This document shows, piece after piece, positions 1 through 8,742 of a stretch of 64,000 bases of DNA (the stretch's first letter is position 1; each line of letters begins with the position of its first letter). The notes beneath the pieces are model-generated. The model did not search any database. It was not told the origin of the DNA and worked only from the letters and a program-made list of their open reading frames with translations. Source of the stretch: Sphingobium sp. CR2-8 (GTDB taxonomy: Bacteria; Pseudomonadota; Alphaproteobacteria; Sphingomonadales; Sphingomonadaceae); contig NZ_JAYKZY010000001.1 of assembly GCF_035818615.1 (NCBI RefSeq), positions 102,501 through 166,500 on the forward strand, read 5' to 3'. The position numbers and the translations under genes are program-made.

Positions 1-1722
<1,722 letters not shown>

Positions 1723-1866
1723 GAGTCCCACCATCAACGACAGCACTGGTCTCCAGCGCATGTCAGCGACAGGTCGGTTGTTAAGCCAGCCCAGATATAC
1801 GCTTACAAACACACACAAAACGTGCACGGTATCGATTATAACCCCCTTATATGCGCCCGCTTCATT

Positions 1867-1983
1867 GCTTGGTGACCATAGCGTCTGTGACCCACCCGAT
1901 CCCATCCCGAACTCGGCCGTGAAACCAGTCTGCGCCGATGGTACTATTGCTCAAGCACTGGAAGAGTAGGGCGTCGCCAGGCA
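1867..1983 (+). rRNA. rrf: 5S ribosomal RNA
   Basis: The stretch has the conserved 5S core (CCCGAACTCGGCCGTGAAAC near 1906-1925 and GCGCCGATGGTA near 1932-1943). Its ends TGCTTGGTGAC and GTCGCCAGGCA pair as helix I. It follows 23S by about 145 bp, as expected for an rrn operon. The termini are set from the helix and may be off by one or two bases. Confidence 0.95.
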
Positions 1984-2033
1984 TTGCAGCGCGCGCATAT
2001 ATCGGAAAACATAAAACCCATTCACAGTCAAAA

Positions 2034-2064
2034 AAAGGGCGACCCAAAAGGTCGCCCTTTTACC
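2034..2064 (+). terminator. Rho-independent terminator after 5S rRNA
   Basis: AAAAGGGCGACC, a short CAAAA loop, then GGTCGCCCTTTTA forms a strong stem with an A-tract before and a T-tract after it, so it could terminate in both directions. It separates 5S from tRNA-fMet, so the tRNA would depend on readthrough or its own promoter. Confidence 0.9.
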
Positions 2065-2072
2065 GTTGGTGA

Positions 2073-2149
<77 letters not shown>

Positions 2150-2255
2150 ACTGAAACTACATTTTTCGGCAATCGCCTGGTCCAACGCCGACCCTCGTTC
2201 CGACAGATGCGCAATTGCTTCGTTTACGGCGTATGCATTCGGTGAAGGCCGCGGA

Positions 2256-3890
2256 TCAGGCGGCTTCGCGTTTATCTTCGGCGGCGCGCCAATTCCATGG
2301 CAGCAGTTCGTGGAGACGGTTCTGGGGGATGTCGGCGATGCGCGCGAGGACGTCGGCGAGCCAAGCCTGCGGATCGATGTCGCTGAGCTTTGCCGTGCCG
2401 ATAAGGCTCAGCATGAAGGCAGTGCGCTGGCCTCCGCGGTCTGAACCGGCGAATAGCCATGATTTTCTGCCCAGGGCTATACCTCTGAGCGCCCGTTCCG
2501 CCGCGTTGTTCGTCAGGCAGATGCGGCCGTCACCGAGGAAGGCGGTAAATGCAGGCCATGCCTTGAGCATGTAATCCATGGCCTCGGCCACATCGCTGTT
2601 CTTCGATAGCTTTGACCGGTTCTCGCGCATCCATTCTTCCAGATTGGCAACCAGCGGCGCGCTGAGTTCCTGCCGAAGGGCGAGACGCTCCTGAGCCGAT
2701 CTGCCGTTGATGGCGCGCTCGATGTCGAAGATCGCGTCGATACGGCGGACCGCCTCCACCGCCAGCGGCGAGATGACGGGTGCTTTCTTGCGGCGCTTCT
2801 TGAGCTGGGTGGCGATATCGGCCAGCTCGAAGAAATAGCGGCGCGCGTGGCTCCAGCAAAGGGCGCGGGTCAGCGGCGACGGCAGGCGGTCGCCATGGAA
2901 CAGGGCATTATATCCGGCATAGGCATCGGCCTGGAGAATGCCTCTCCAACTACGCAGATGGCTCACAGGATGCTCGCCTCGCCGGTCGCGGGAATAATGG
3001 AAGATCGCTGCGGGCGGTGCCGGTCCGCCAAAAGGTCGATCATCCCGAACATAGGTCCAGATCCGGCCTGTATCGGTCTTGGTCTTGGCCAGCACTGGCA
3101 CCGTCGTATCATCGCCATGCAGCCGCTCTGCGGCCAGGACATGCGCCTCGATCAACAGATAGAGCGGCATCAGCGCGGCGGCGCAGGTGCCGACCTGATC
3201 GGCCAGGGTCGAAAGGCTCAGCTCCACGCCCTCGCGGGCGTAGCGGTCACGCTGGCGGTTGAGCGGCTGATGCGCGCCGAACTTCTCGAACAGCAGCATC
3301 GCCAGGAAGCTGGGGCCAAAGAGCCCGCGGGGCGTGACGTGGAAAGGCGCCGGCGGTTGGGTGATCTTCTCACAATCCCGGCAGGAGAATTTCTCCCGCA
3401 CGGTCTGAACCACCTTCCACTGTCGCGGCACAACCTCGAGCGTCTCGGTGATATCCTCACCCAGCTTGCACAGCCGATCCGAGCCGCAGCAGGGGCAGGC
3501 ATCGGGCGCGGCGATGACGACGCGTTCGCGTGGCAGATGTTCGGGCAAGGGCTTGCGGGCGGGCCGCTTGCGTTCAAACGGTGCGACGTTGGTCTTCGCC
3601 GCTGCTAGGGCAGCCAGAAGCTCATCTTCGCTGGCAGCGGTCTCGTACTCCTCGAAGGTCAGTTCCATCTGGTCGAGCAGATGCCGCGTGCGCTCGGAGC
3701 GCTGGCCAAAAAGGGTGCGGCGCATCTTCTCGTTCTGCAGTTCGAGAAGGGCGTTACGGGCTTCCAGGTCGGCGTTGATGGCCTTGATGCGGGCGACTTC
3801 AGCGGCGACAGCCTCGGCGGCGGCAAGCCGCTCGCGAAGGCTGTCGATCTCTGCTTGTGCCTCGTTCCCCATGGCCAATAGCCTAGCCAA
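2256..3890 (-). CDS. tnpC: IS66-family transposase TnpC
   Basis: This 544-aa protein is the catalytic DDE transposase of the IS66 element. An N-terminal coiled coil (about residues 10-60) is followed by the TnpC helix-turn-helix segment (LFGQRSERT). A zinc-binding block of the CPCC...C..C type lies near residues 137-178. The catalytic core has acidic positions in HGDDTTVP and DAYAGYN, and the terminal glutamate in NNAAERALRG. Length is full for the family and no frame disruption is seen, so it may still be functional, although tnpB is broken. It starts 43 bp after the tnpB stop. Confidence 0.95.
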   Translation of the reverse strand: MARLLAMGNEAQAEIDSLRERLAAAEAVAAEVARIKAINADLEARNALLELQNEKMRRTLFGQRSERTRHLLDQMELTFEEYETAASEDELLAALAAAKTNVAPFERKRPARKPLPEHLPRERVVIAAPDACPCCGSDRLCKLGEDITETLEVVPRQWKVVQTVREKFSCRDCEKITQPPAPFHVTPRGLFGPSFLAMLLFEKFGAHQPLNRQRDRYAREGVELSLSTLADQVGTCAAALMPLYLLIEAHVLAAERLHGDDTTVPVLAKTKTDTGRIWTYVRDDRPFGGPAPPAAIFHYSRDRRGEHPVSHLRSWRGILQADAYAGYNALFHGDRLPSPLTRALCWSHARRYFFELADIATQLKKRRKKAPVISPLAVEAVRRIDAIFDIERAINGRSAQERLALRQELSAPLVANLEEWMRENRSKLSKNSDVAEAMDYMLKAWPAFTAFLGDGRICLTNNAAERALRGIALGRKSWLFAGSDRGGQRTAFMLSLIGTAKLSDIDPQAWLADVLARIADIPQNRLHELLPWNWRAAEDKREAA

Positions 3891-3932
3891 AAAGCACCGG
3901 AATCTCTAGCTTTTTAGGTCATGCCGGGAATT

Positions 3933-4115
3933 TTATCCGGCCAATGTCGGGCGCCATGTGGCCTGCGGATTACGCCAGTCGATCGCCTCTAGCATGCAAG
4001 CCATCTGCGAGGGGGAGATGGCAATCACGCCGTCCACGGCCGAAGGCCAGATATACTTCCCGCGCTCAAGACGCTTCGAATAAAGCGACATGCCGACGCC
4101 ATCATGCCAAATGAT
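3933..4115 (-). pseudogene. tnpB: IS66 accessory protein TnpB, C-terminal fragment
   Basis: The last ~60 codons of TnpB are readable (WHDGVGMSLYSKRLERGK, ending WRNPQATWRP). The N-terminal part lies at 6739-6912, and joining the two through the duplicated CCAAATGAT restores a continuous frame (...CKIIW-HDGVG...). The gene was cut by IS21 insertion. Upstream readthrough into IS21 sequence gives a longer but meaningless ORF to 4259. Confidence 0.92.
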
Positions 4116-4120
4116 TGCGT

Positions 4121-4211
4121 GTTTCGGAAAATCCCGGACAGTTATTTCACTAAATCGCGGACAGGCATTTCGGTAAATACGGGACAGTGATTCCGCTAAA
4201 TCCCGGACAGG
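4121..4211 (+). repeat. IS21 left-end multiple terminal repeats (four units)
   Basis: Four units of about 23 bp, each near TTCGGTAAATCCCGGACAG, end at about 4141, 4164, 4187 and 4210. IS21-family elements carry such repeated transposase-binding sites inside their tips. Units differ by a few bases (for example AATCGCGGACAG and AATACGGGACAG). Confidence 0.88.
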
Positions 4212-4291
4212 GTTTGGGACAGGATCAAGGTTAGGTTTTGTGATGCGCCGCTCTGGCATTGTTGCTCCTCATCGTTGCGATGGGAGGGGTG

Positions 4292-5845
4292 ATGCCAAGG
4301 CGGAAGCAGACGAGACGAACCGACGTGAAGGACATGCGATCGATCCTCCGGCTGACCTACGATCAGGGTTTGTCGGTACGGGCCGTGTCAGAGCGGCTGA
4401 AGCTTAGCAAGACGACGGTGTCGACCTATTTACTGCGGGCGCGCGAGGCTGGGCTGACAGGCTGGCCGTTGCCGGCCGGCTACGACGATGACACAGCGAT
4501 CGAACGGTTGGTGTTCCGCCGTGTCGGCCGCCCTCCTCAGGATCTGGGCGAGCCGGACTGGCCAGTGGTTGCGCGGGAGATCAAGCGCAAGGGCGTGACG
4601 CTGGTTTTGCTGTGGCAGGAATATCGGGCTGCCCATCCCAACGGCTATGGCTATACTTGGTTTTGCGATCGGTTCCTGTCCTTCCAGCGGCGGACCCATG
4701 TCAGCTTTCGCAATCGGCATGAGGCTGGAGCTGTCCTGCAAACCGATTATGCTGGGCAGACTGTGCCGCTGATCGATCCTGTGACCGGCGTCATCACCCA
4801 GGCACAGATCTTCGTAGCGGTGCTGGGTGCTTCATCCTTCACCTTCGCAATGGCTAGCTTGAGCCAGCAGTTGCCGGACTGGATCGACGCGCAGTGCCGG
4901 GCATTGGCCTTTGTTGGCGGCGTTCCGCGCGCGATCGTGTGCGACAATCTGAAAGCGGGCGTTGCCAAAGCGCTATGGTTCGAGCCCACGCTCAGCGCGA
5001 CCTTTGCGGCGATGGCCGAGCATTACGATACGACGATCCTGCCTACCCGGAGCCGGCGGCCGCGCGACAAAGGAAAGGTCGAGGGCGCAGTGTTGATCGT
5101 GGAGCGCTGGATCCTGGCGCGGCTGCGCAATCGGCGCTTCTTCAGTCTGGCGGATCTCAATGCCGCGATCGCAGACTTGCTGGTTGATCTCAATGATCGG
5201 CCCATGCGCCATGTCGGCAAATCCCGTCGCGCAATCTTTGACGAGATCGAACGGACGGCATTGGCAGCGTTACCTACGTCGGTGTTCGAATATGCCGAGT
5301 GGAAACGCGCCAAGGTCCATCCTGATTATCATGTCGAGGTCGACAAGACCTTTTACTCCGTGCCGCACGGACTGATCGGTCGGCAGGTCGATATCCGCCT
5401 GACGCATCGAGTAGTCGAGATCTTCTACGATCATGCGCGGGTCGCCAGCCATATGCGGACATCGCAGCGCCGTGGGCACGTTACCGTGAATGAGCACATG
5501 CCCAAAGCGCATCAGCGCTACGCGAATATATCGCCAGCGAGCCTGATCGAGCGCGCCAGGAAAACGGGTCCTAACACAGCGACGTTCGTGGAAAGGCTGA
5601 TGGTCGACAAGCCGCATCCCGAGCAGGGCTATCGCTCCGCCATGGGCATCCTCTCGTTGGCCCGGCGCTACGAACGCAATCGGCTTGAAGCCGCCTGCGA
5701 TCGGGCGCTGGTGATCGGCGCTGTCACCTACTCATCCGTCAACGCCATCCTCAAGGCCGGGCTCGACAAGATCCAGCCGGCAACGGGGCCACTCAAACCG
5801 ACACCGGCGCACGGCAACATCCGTGGTGGGTCCTATTATCAATGA
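4292..5845 (+). CDS. istA: IS21-family transposase IstA
   Basis: The 517-aa product is the DDE transposase of the IS21 element. An N-terminal helix-turn-helix (about residues 20-55, LSVRAVSERLKLSKTTVSTY) is followed by an rve integrase core. Its acidic residues lie in LQTDYAGQ (about 150), VCDNLKAG (about 215) and GKVEGAVLIVERW (about 265), with a Mu-transposase C-terminal domain after that. The ATG at 4292 follows GGGAGGGGTG and is preferred over the in-frame codon at 4259, which is inside the end region. istB begins 15 bp after its stop. Confidence 0.95.
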   Translation: MPRRKQTRRTDVKDMRSILRLTYDQGLSVRAVSERLKLSKTTVSTYLLRAREAGLTGWPLPAGYDDDTAIERLVFRRVGRPPQDLGEPDWPVVAREIKRKGVTLVLLWQEYRAAHPNGYGYTWFCDRFLSFQRRTHVSFRNRHEAGAVLQTDYAGQTVPLIDPVTGVITQAQIFVAVLGASSFTFAMASLSQQLPDWIDAQCRALAFVGGVPRAIVCDNLKAGVAKALWFEPTLSATFAAMAEHYDTTILPTRSRRPRDKGKVEGAVLIVERWILARLRNRRFFSLADLNAAIADLLVDLNDRPMRHVGKSRRAIFDEIERTALAALPTSVFEYAEWKRAKVHPDYHVEVDKTFYSVPHGLIGRQVDIRLTHRVVEIFYDHARVASHMRTSQRRGHVTVNEHMPKAHQRYANISPASLIERARKTGPNTATFVERLMVDKPHPEQGYRSAMGILSLARRYERNRLEAACDRALVIGAVTYSSVNAILKAGLDKIQPATGPLKPTPAHGNIRGGSYYQ

Positions 5846-5860
5846 AGAAAGGACGATCTT

Positions 5861-6637
5861 GTGCTGACGCATCCTACCCTTGATCAAATGCATAGCCTGG
5901 GGCTAGCAGGCATGGCGGCCGCATGGCGCGACATTGCCGAGCAGGACACCGCTGGCGATCTGACCCGAGACGAATGGCTCGGGCTCATGCTTGACCGCGA
6001 GATCGCCACTCGCGCCGATCGACGGCTGACCAATCGTCTTGCCAGCGCGAAACTGCGCTTTGTCGACGCCTGTGTCGAAAATATCGACTTCGGGGCGCAC
6101 CGCGGACTGGATCGCCGCAATATCCTCTCTCTCGCACAGGGCGCCTGGCTCAAGGCAAATGAGAATCTCATTATCACCGGCCAAACCGGCACGGGAAAAA
6201 CGTGGCTGGGATGTGCGGTCGGGCGACAGGCAGCGCGCCAGGATCACTCCGTCTTATATCTGCGCATGCCGCGACTCTTCGAGGATCTTGCTCTTGCGCG
6301 CCTCGACGGTCGCTTCCCACGCGTCGTTGACAAGCTTGCCCGCGTTCAGCTGCTCATTCTGGACGACTGGGGTACCCATAGCCTCAACGATCAGCAACGC
6401 CTTGATCTACTCGAAATCTTCGAGGAACGGTATCGCCGTAGATCCACACTCATCACCGCCCAGCTCCCGGTGGCGGCCTGGCACGAAATGATCGGCGAGC
6501 CCACGATCGCCGATGCTATCCTCGACCGCATCGTCCACAATGCCCATCGCATCACGCTAAAAGGTGACAGCATGCGGCGACAAAAAGCTCCGCATGGCTT
6601 GACCCAGGACGCAAATATCGAAATCACTCAACCATGA
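5861..6637 (+). CDS. istB: IS21-family helper ATPase IstB
   Basis: The 258-aa AAA+ ATPase assists IstA by forming the target-capture complex. The Walker A motif GQTGTGKT lies near residues 106-113 and the Walker B segment LLILDDWG near 168-175. The GTG start is preceded by GAAAGGA at a good distance. Length is normal for IstB and no disruption is seen. Together with the intact istA and both ends, the element appears competent. Confidence 0.95.
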   Translation: MLTHPTLDQMHSLGLAGMAAAWRDIAEQDTAGDLTRDEWLGLMLDREIATRADRRLTNRLASAKLRFVDACVENIDFGAHRGLDRRNILSLAQGAWLKANENLIITGQTGTGKTWLGCAVGRQAARQDHSVLYLRMPRLFEDLALARLDGRFPRVVDKLARVQLLILDDWGTHSLNDQQRLDLLEIFEERYRRRSTLITAQLPVAAWHEMIGEPTIADAILDRIVHNAHRITLKGDSMRRQKAPHGLTQDANIEITQP

Positions 6638-6667
6638 CAGCAACCAGGCATCCACTGCCTACACCAG

Positions 6668-6738
6668 CTGTCCCGGATTTACTGAAGCGCTTGTCCGGGA
6701 TTTAACGAAGCAGCTGTCCGGCTTTTGCGAAATACGCA
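6668..6738 (-). repeat. IS21 right-end multiple terminal repeats (three units)
   Basis: Three units in inverted orientation relative to the left end (GCTGTCCCGGATTTACTGAA, TTGTCCGGGATTTAACGAA, CTGTCCGGCTTTTGCGAAA) run to the CGCA tip. They mirror the left-end units and define the right boundary of the element. Confidence 0.87.
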
Positions 6739-6912
6739 CCAAATGATCTTGCAAAGGTCGCCACGCCGGCCCCTGAAAATGTACAGATCGCCAGCGAAGG
6801 GATCACATCCGAAACTCTGCTGCACCTGCAAGGCCAGGCTGCGCATGCCGCGCCGCATGTCCGTCTGCCCCGTTGCAATCCATATCCGAACGCCGGACGG
6901 AACAGGGATCAC
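6739..6912 (-). pseudogene. tnpB: IS66 accessory protein TnpB, N-terminal fragment
   Basis: A GTG start at 6912 overlaps the tnpA stop codon. The frame reads VIPVPSGVRIWIATGQTD and then RRGDLCKIIW before the IS21 junction. The remainder is at 3933-4115. Loss of TnpB probably disables the IS66 element unless TnpB is supplied in trans, because IS66 transposition usually needs all three proteins. Confidence 0.92.
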
Positions 6913-7238
6913 GGCTTGACCGACCGCAGCACTGCCGACACCAGTCCGGGCGAAGCACCAGCGGGGATACGCACGACCGCCCGTTCGAACTCCACGATGA
7001 TCGCCGATCCGCTCACTGGCATCGGATCGGGCTGCACCTGCACTTCTGCAAAGCCTTGGGCTGCCTGCCCCATCTGCCGCCGCCATCTGTAGATCTGGTT
7101 CGGCCGCAGATCGGCACGGCGGGCAATCTCCGCCACGTTCGCACCGGGCGCCGAAACCGCCGCGACCAGTTCGCGCTTCTGCTGGTCGGTCCATACCCGC
7201 CGCCGCTCCGGCCCCGAAATTACCGTGATCTGACTCAT
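6909..7238 (-). CDS. tnpA: IS66 accessory protein TnpA
   Basis: The 109-aa product begins MSQITVISG and contains the TnpA helix-turn-helix (about residues 18-52: WTDQQKRELV...EIARRADLRPNQIYRW). It is the first gene of the IS66 set and overlaps the tnpB start by 4 bp. Length and order agree with the family. The sequence upstream of its start (7239-7346) should carry the right IS66 end. Confidence 0.93.
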   Translation of the reverse strand: MSQITVISGPERRRVWTDQQKRELVAAVSAPGANVAEIARRADLRPNQIYRWRRQMGQAAQGFAEVQVQPDPMPVSGSAIIVEFERAVVRIPAGASPGLVSAVLRSVKP

Positions 7239-7346
7239 CGCACCGTCCTTAGTATCGGTGCAAACACTGGCGCTTGCACCGGTGCCATGTCAAAATATCA
7301 GCCGATCACCGCAAGGCGGCTCTCACCGGAGCGATACGGAAGTGCT

Positions 7347-7749
7347 CGCGCTTGGAAACGACTATCGCGTGGAGACACATGGGGCAGATCCCGGCGTCAA
7401 CGTCGTCATTAACGGAAAGCGGCGCCACTATAATGTGTTCATCGATGCGACGGGCCGACGCCCGCTCGAAGCCGACGATTTCCCATTCCCGGCGCTTGTC
7501 GAACAAGGCATCGTTCTCGACGCGCAAGATGCAGACGCGGGTGCCACCAAAGGAATCTCGGTGGATGAGACATTCCACCCGGCATCTCCCGACCCGCGCG
7601 CACAACGGCTATTCTGTCTCAGCCTTCCTTTCATTCTCGGACGTCATCCCTTTGTACAGGGAATCACCAGTTCGCATGAGATGGGCGGTATCGTGGGCGA
7701 GGCACTCGCTCGCATGATCGCTGCGCCTGTTCGGGCTGACGCGGCATGA
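7347..7749 (+). pseudogene. FAD/NAD(P)-binding oxidoreductase, C-terminal remnant
   Basis: The open frame downstream of IS66 reads like the end of a flavoprotein. VFIDATGRRPLEADDFPFP resembles the C-terminal dinucleotide-fold strand of FAD/NAD(P)-binding proteins, and the tail (HPFVQGITSSHEMGGIVGEALA) ends in a normal stop. No N-terminal FAD-binding half is present, because the IS66 end abuts it, and the missing half is not on the far side of IS66 either. Its stop overlaps the ATG of the next gene (ATGA), so the two were once an operon. The substrate is unknown. Confidence 0.75.
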
Positions 7750-8245
7750 AGCTGTTCGCAATTTACATTGGCGGCGAACATCCTGCCGCTCACATAGAAA
7801 TTCATGATGTTCGGTTCATAGTGGCACCATCTTTGAAAGCGACGCATGATGCGCTTCGTCGCCAGTGGTGGGGCACGCCTGGCACGCTCCATATCGACTG
7901 CTGGGCCGAGATCGACCATGCGGACGGTTATGACGTCCAGCTGAAGCCGGAGCCATATAAGGGGCGTGAACGACTCTTTTCGTGAATCTGGGTGGTTACG
8001 ATCCGGCTGACTTCGCCGAACAGCATCGCAATATGTTCGTTGTTGCCGAGAATGTGACGCAAGCCAAGGCTCGCGCGATGGCAACGATACCTGAATGGAA
8101 GGAAGGCCATCGCGACGATCTCTACGAGGCTGAGAAAGCATTCGCTCTCAATGAGGTCATTGGCGAAAAGCTTCACATACACCTGGTCGCCGCCGAAACG
8201 GCGCGACCACCGAAGTTTGCCTGCCGTTACACCCCGCTAAAGTAA
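7746..8245 (+). pseudogene. DUF1543-family protein, frameshifted
   Basis: Two frames together give one DUF1543-type protein of about 165 aa: 7746-7985 (MKLFAIYIGGEHPAAHIEIH...RRQWWGTPG...) and 7982-8245 (NLGGYDPADFAEQHRN...). The first frame ends GAACGACTCTTTTCGTGA. One extra T in the TTTT run would read through as ERLFFVNLGGYDP, the expected family sequence. This is either a genuine 1-bp deletion or a homopolymer sequencing error. Function of the family is unknown. It overlaps the upstream flavoprotein remnant by 4 bp. Confidence 0.8.
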
Positions 8246-8254
8246 GAGGATACG

Positions 8255-8285
8255 AAAACGCCGCCCTTTTAAGGAGCGGCGTATC
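8255..8285. terminator. Hairpin between convergent genes
   Basis: ACGCCGC, a loop of about 11 nt, then GCGGCGT forms a 7-bp stem after the DUF1543 stop. It has no clear T-run, so it is only a possible terminator for the convergent DUF1543 and csbD-like genes. Confidence 0.45.
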
Positions 8286-8304
8286 GTTCGGCAGAAATCA
8301 AAAA

Positions 8305-8484
8305 TTACTTGGACCCTGTGCCTGGCTCAGAAGTCTTTGGCGCCTTGCCATCTTCTACGCGTCCTTCATTGCGCAGATCGCGCCCTTCCTGTGCCTTCTT
8401 CTGGCTTTCGGCGGACTTGCCGTGCTCGAACGCCTCTTCCTTGACGTAGCCGGCCGCTTCTTTCGCTTTTCCTTCGATGCTCAT
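8305..8484 (-). CDS. CsbD-like small stress protein (59 aa)
   Basis: The 59-aa protein [18 protein letters not shown]... is hydrophilic, rich in Lys, Glu and Gly, and has the KAKEAAG-type start of the CsbD family, whose members are induced by general stress. It has no transmembrane segment. AGGAG lies 7 bases upstream of the ATG at 8484. An EcfG-type promoter (GGAAC-N16-CGTT) lies 30-54 bp upstream. It is antisense to a spurious 5' extension of the kinase frame at 8422. Function within the family is poorly defined. Confidence 0.85.
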   Translation of the reverse strand: MSIEGKAKEAAGYVKEEAFEHGKSAESQKKAQEGRDLRNEGRVEDGKAPKTSEPGTGSK

Positions 8485-8513
8485 CAGGCTCTCCTATTTG
8501 ACACTGCTTTGAT

Positions 8514-8538
8514 AACGAGCCGAGTTGGTCAGTGTTCC
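8514..8538 (-). promoter_or_regulatory. Predicted EcfG (general stress sigma) promoter for the CsbD-like gene
   Basis: On the minus strand, GGAAC (8538-8534), exactly 16 bases, then CGTT (8517-8514) matches the alphaproteobacterial EcfG consensus GGAAC-N16/17-CGTT. The start codon is 30 bp further on with a good ribosome binding site. Confidence 0.75.
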
Positions 8539-8742
8539 CTCTATTGCTTGGAACCTCCCGCGCTTGAAGTTTCAGATTTAATTTTCGTACACGATCTGGA
8601 GAAAGATCGCCGCGTTGGGCAAGCCCGCCCTTACCGCCCTCTATTACAGCGCTACTGCCGTAGGGAACTGAGGGCGATTATAATCATTACGGCTTCAAAT
8701 GTCACAAACGACTTGGCTGACGTTTTCCCTGGCGATTCCAAA

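Larger units (their letters stand above)
4116..6738 (+). mobile_element. IS21-family insertion sequence (2,623 bp) inside IS66 tnpB
   Basis: The element starts TGCGTGTTTCG and ends CGAAATACGCA, giving imperfect terminal inverted repeats with TG/CA tips. It is flanked by a direct 9-bp duplication CCAAATGAT (4107-4115 and 6739-6747). It carries istA and istB in the usual order. Removing the element and one duplication copy reconstitutes IS66 tnpB, which proves the insertion point. IS21 elements commonly duplicate 4-8 bp, so 9 bp is slightly long; one base may be coincidental. Confidence 0.95.
2222..7346 (-). mobile_element. IS66-family insertion sequence, interrupted by an IS21-family element
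   Basis: Reading on the minus strand, tnpA (7238-6909), tnpB (starts 6912) and tnpC (3890-2256) are in the canonical IS66 order. tnpB is split by the IS21 element at 4116-6738. Candidate ends share CGTAT, four to five variable bases, then CGGTGA: 2230-2245 on the left and the complement near 7324-7338 on the right. The outermost 8 bp do not match (GTTTACGG on the left), so the right tip may be lost and both limits are approximate. No 8-bp target duplication is evident. Confidence 0.85.

Noticed and set aside
2160..2185. CGGCAATCGCCTGG after tRNA-fMet, similar to half of the cassette-type repeat
   Set aside because: Only about 14 bases match, the GATT end is missing (GCCTGG), and no second half is present, so chance similarity cannot be excluded.
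8422..8742. Upstream extension of the histidine kinase frame
   Set aside because: It overlaps the CsbD-like gene and its promoter on the other strand and has no homology; the kinase sequence type starts at 8743.
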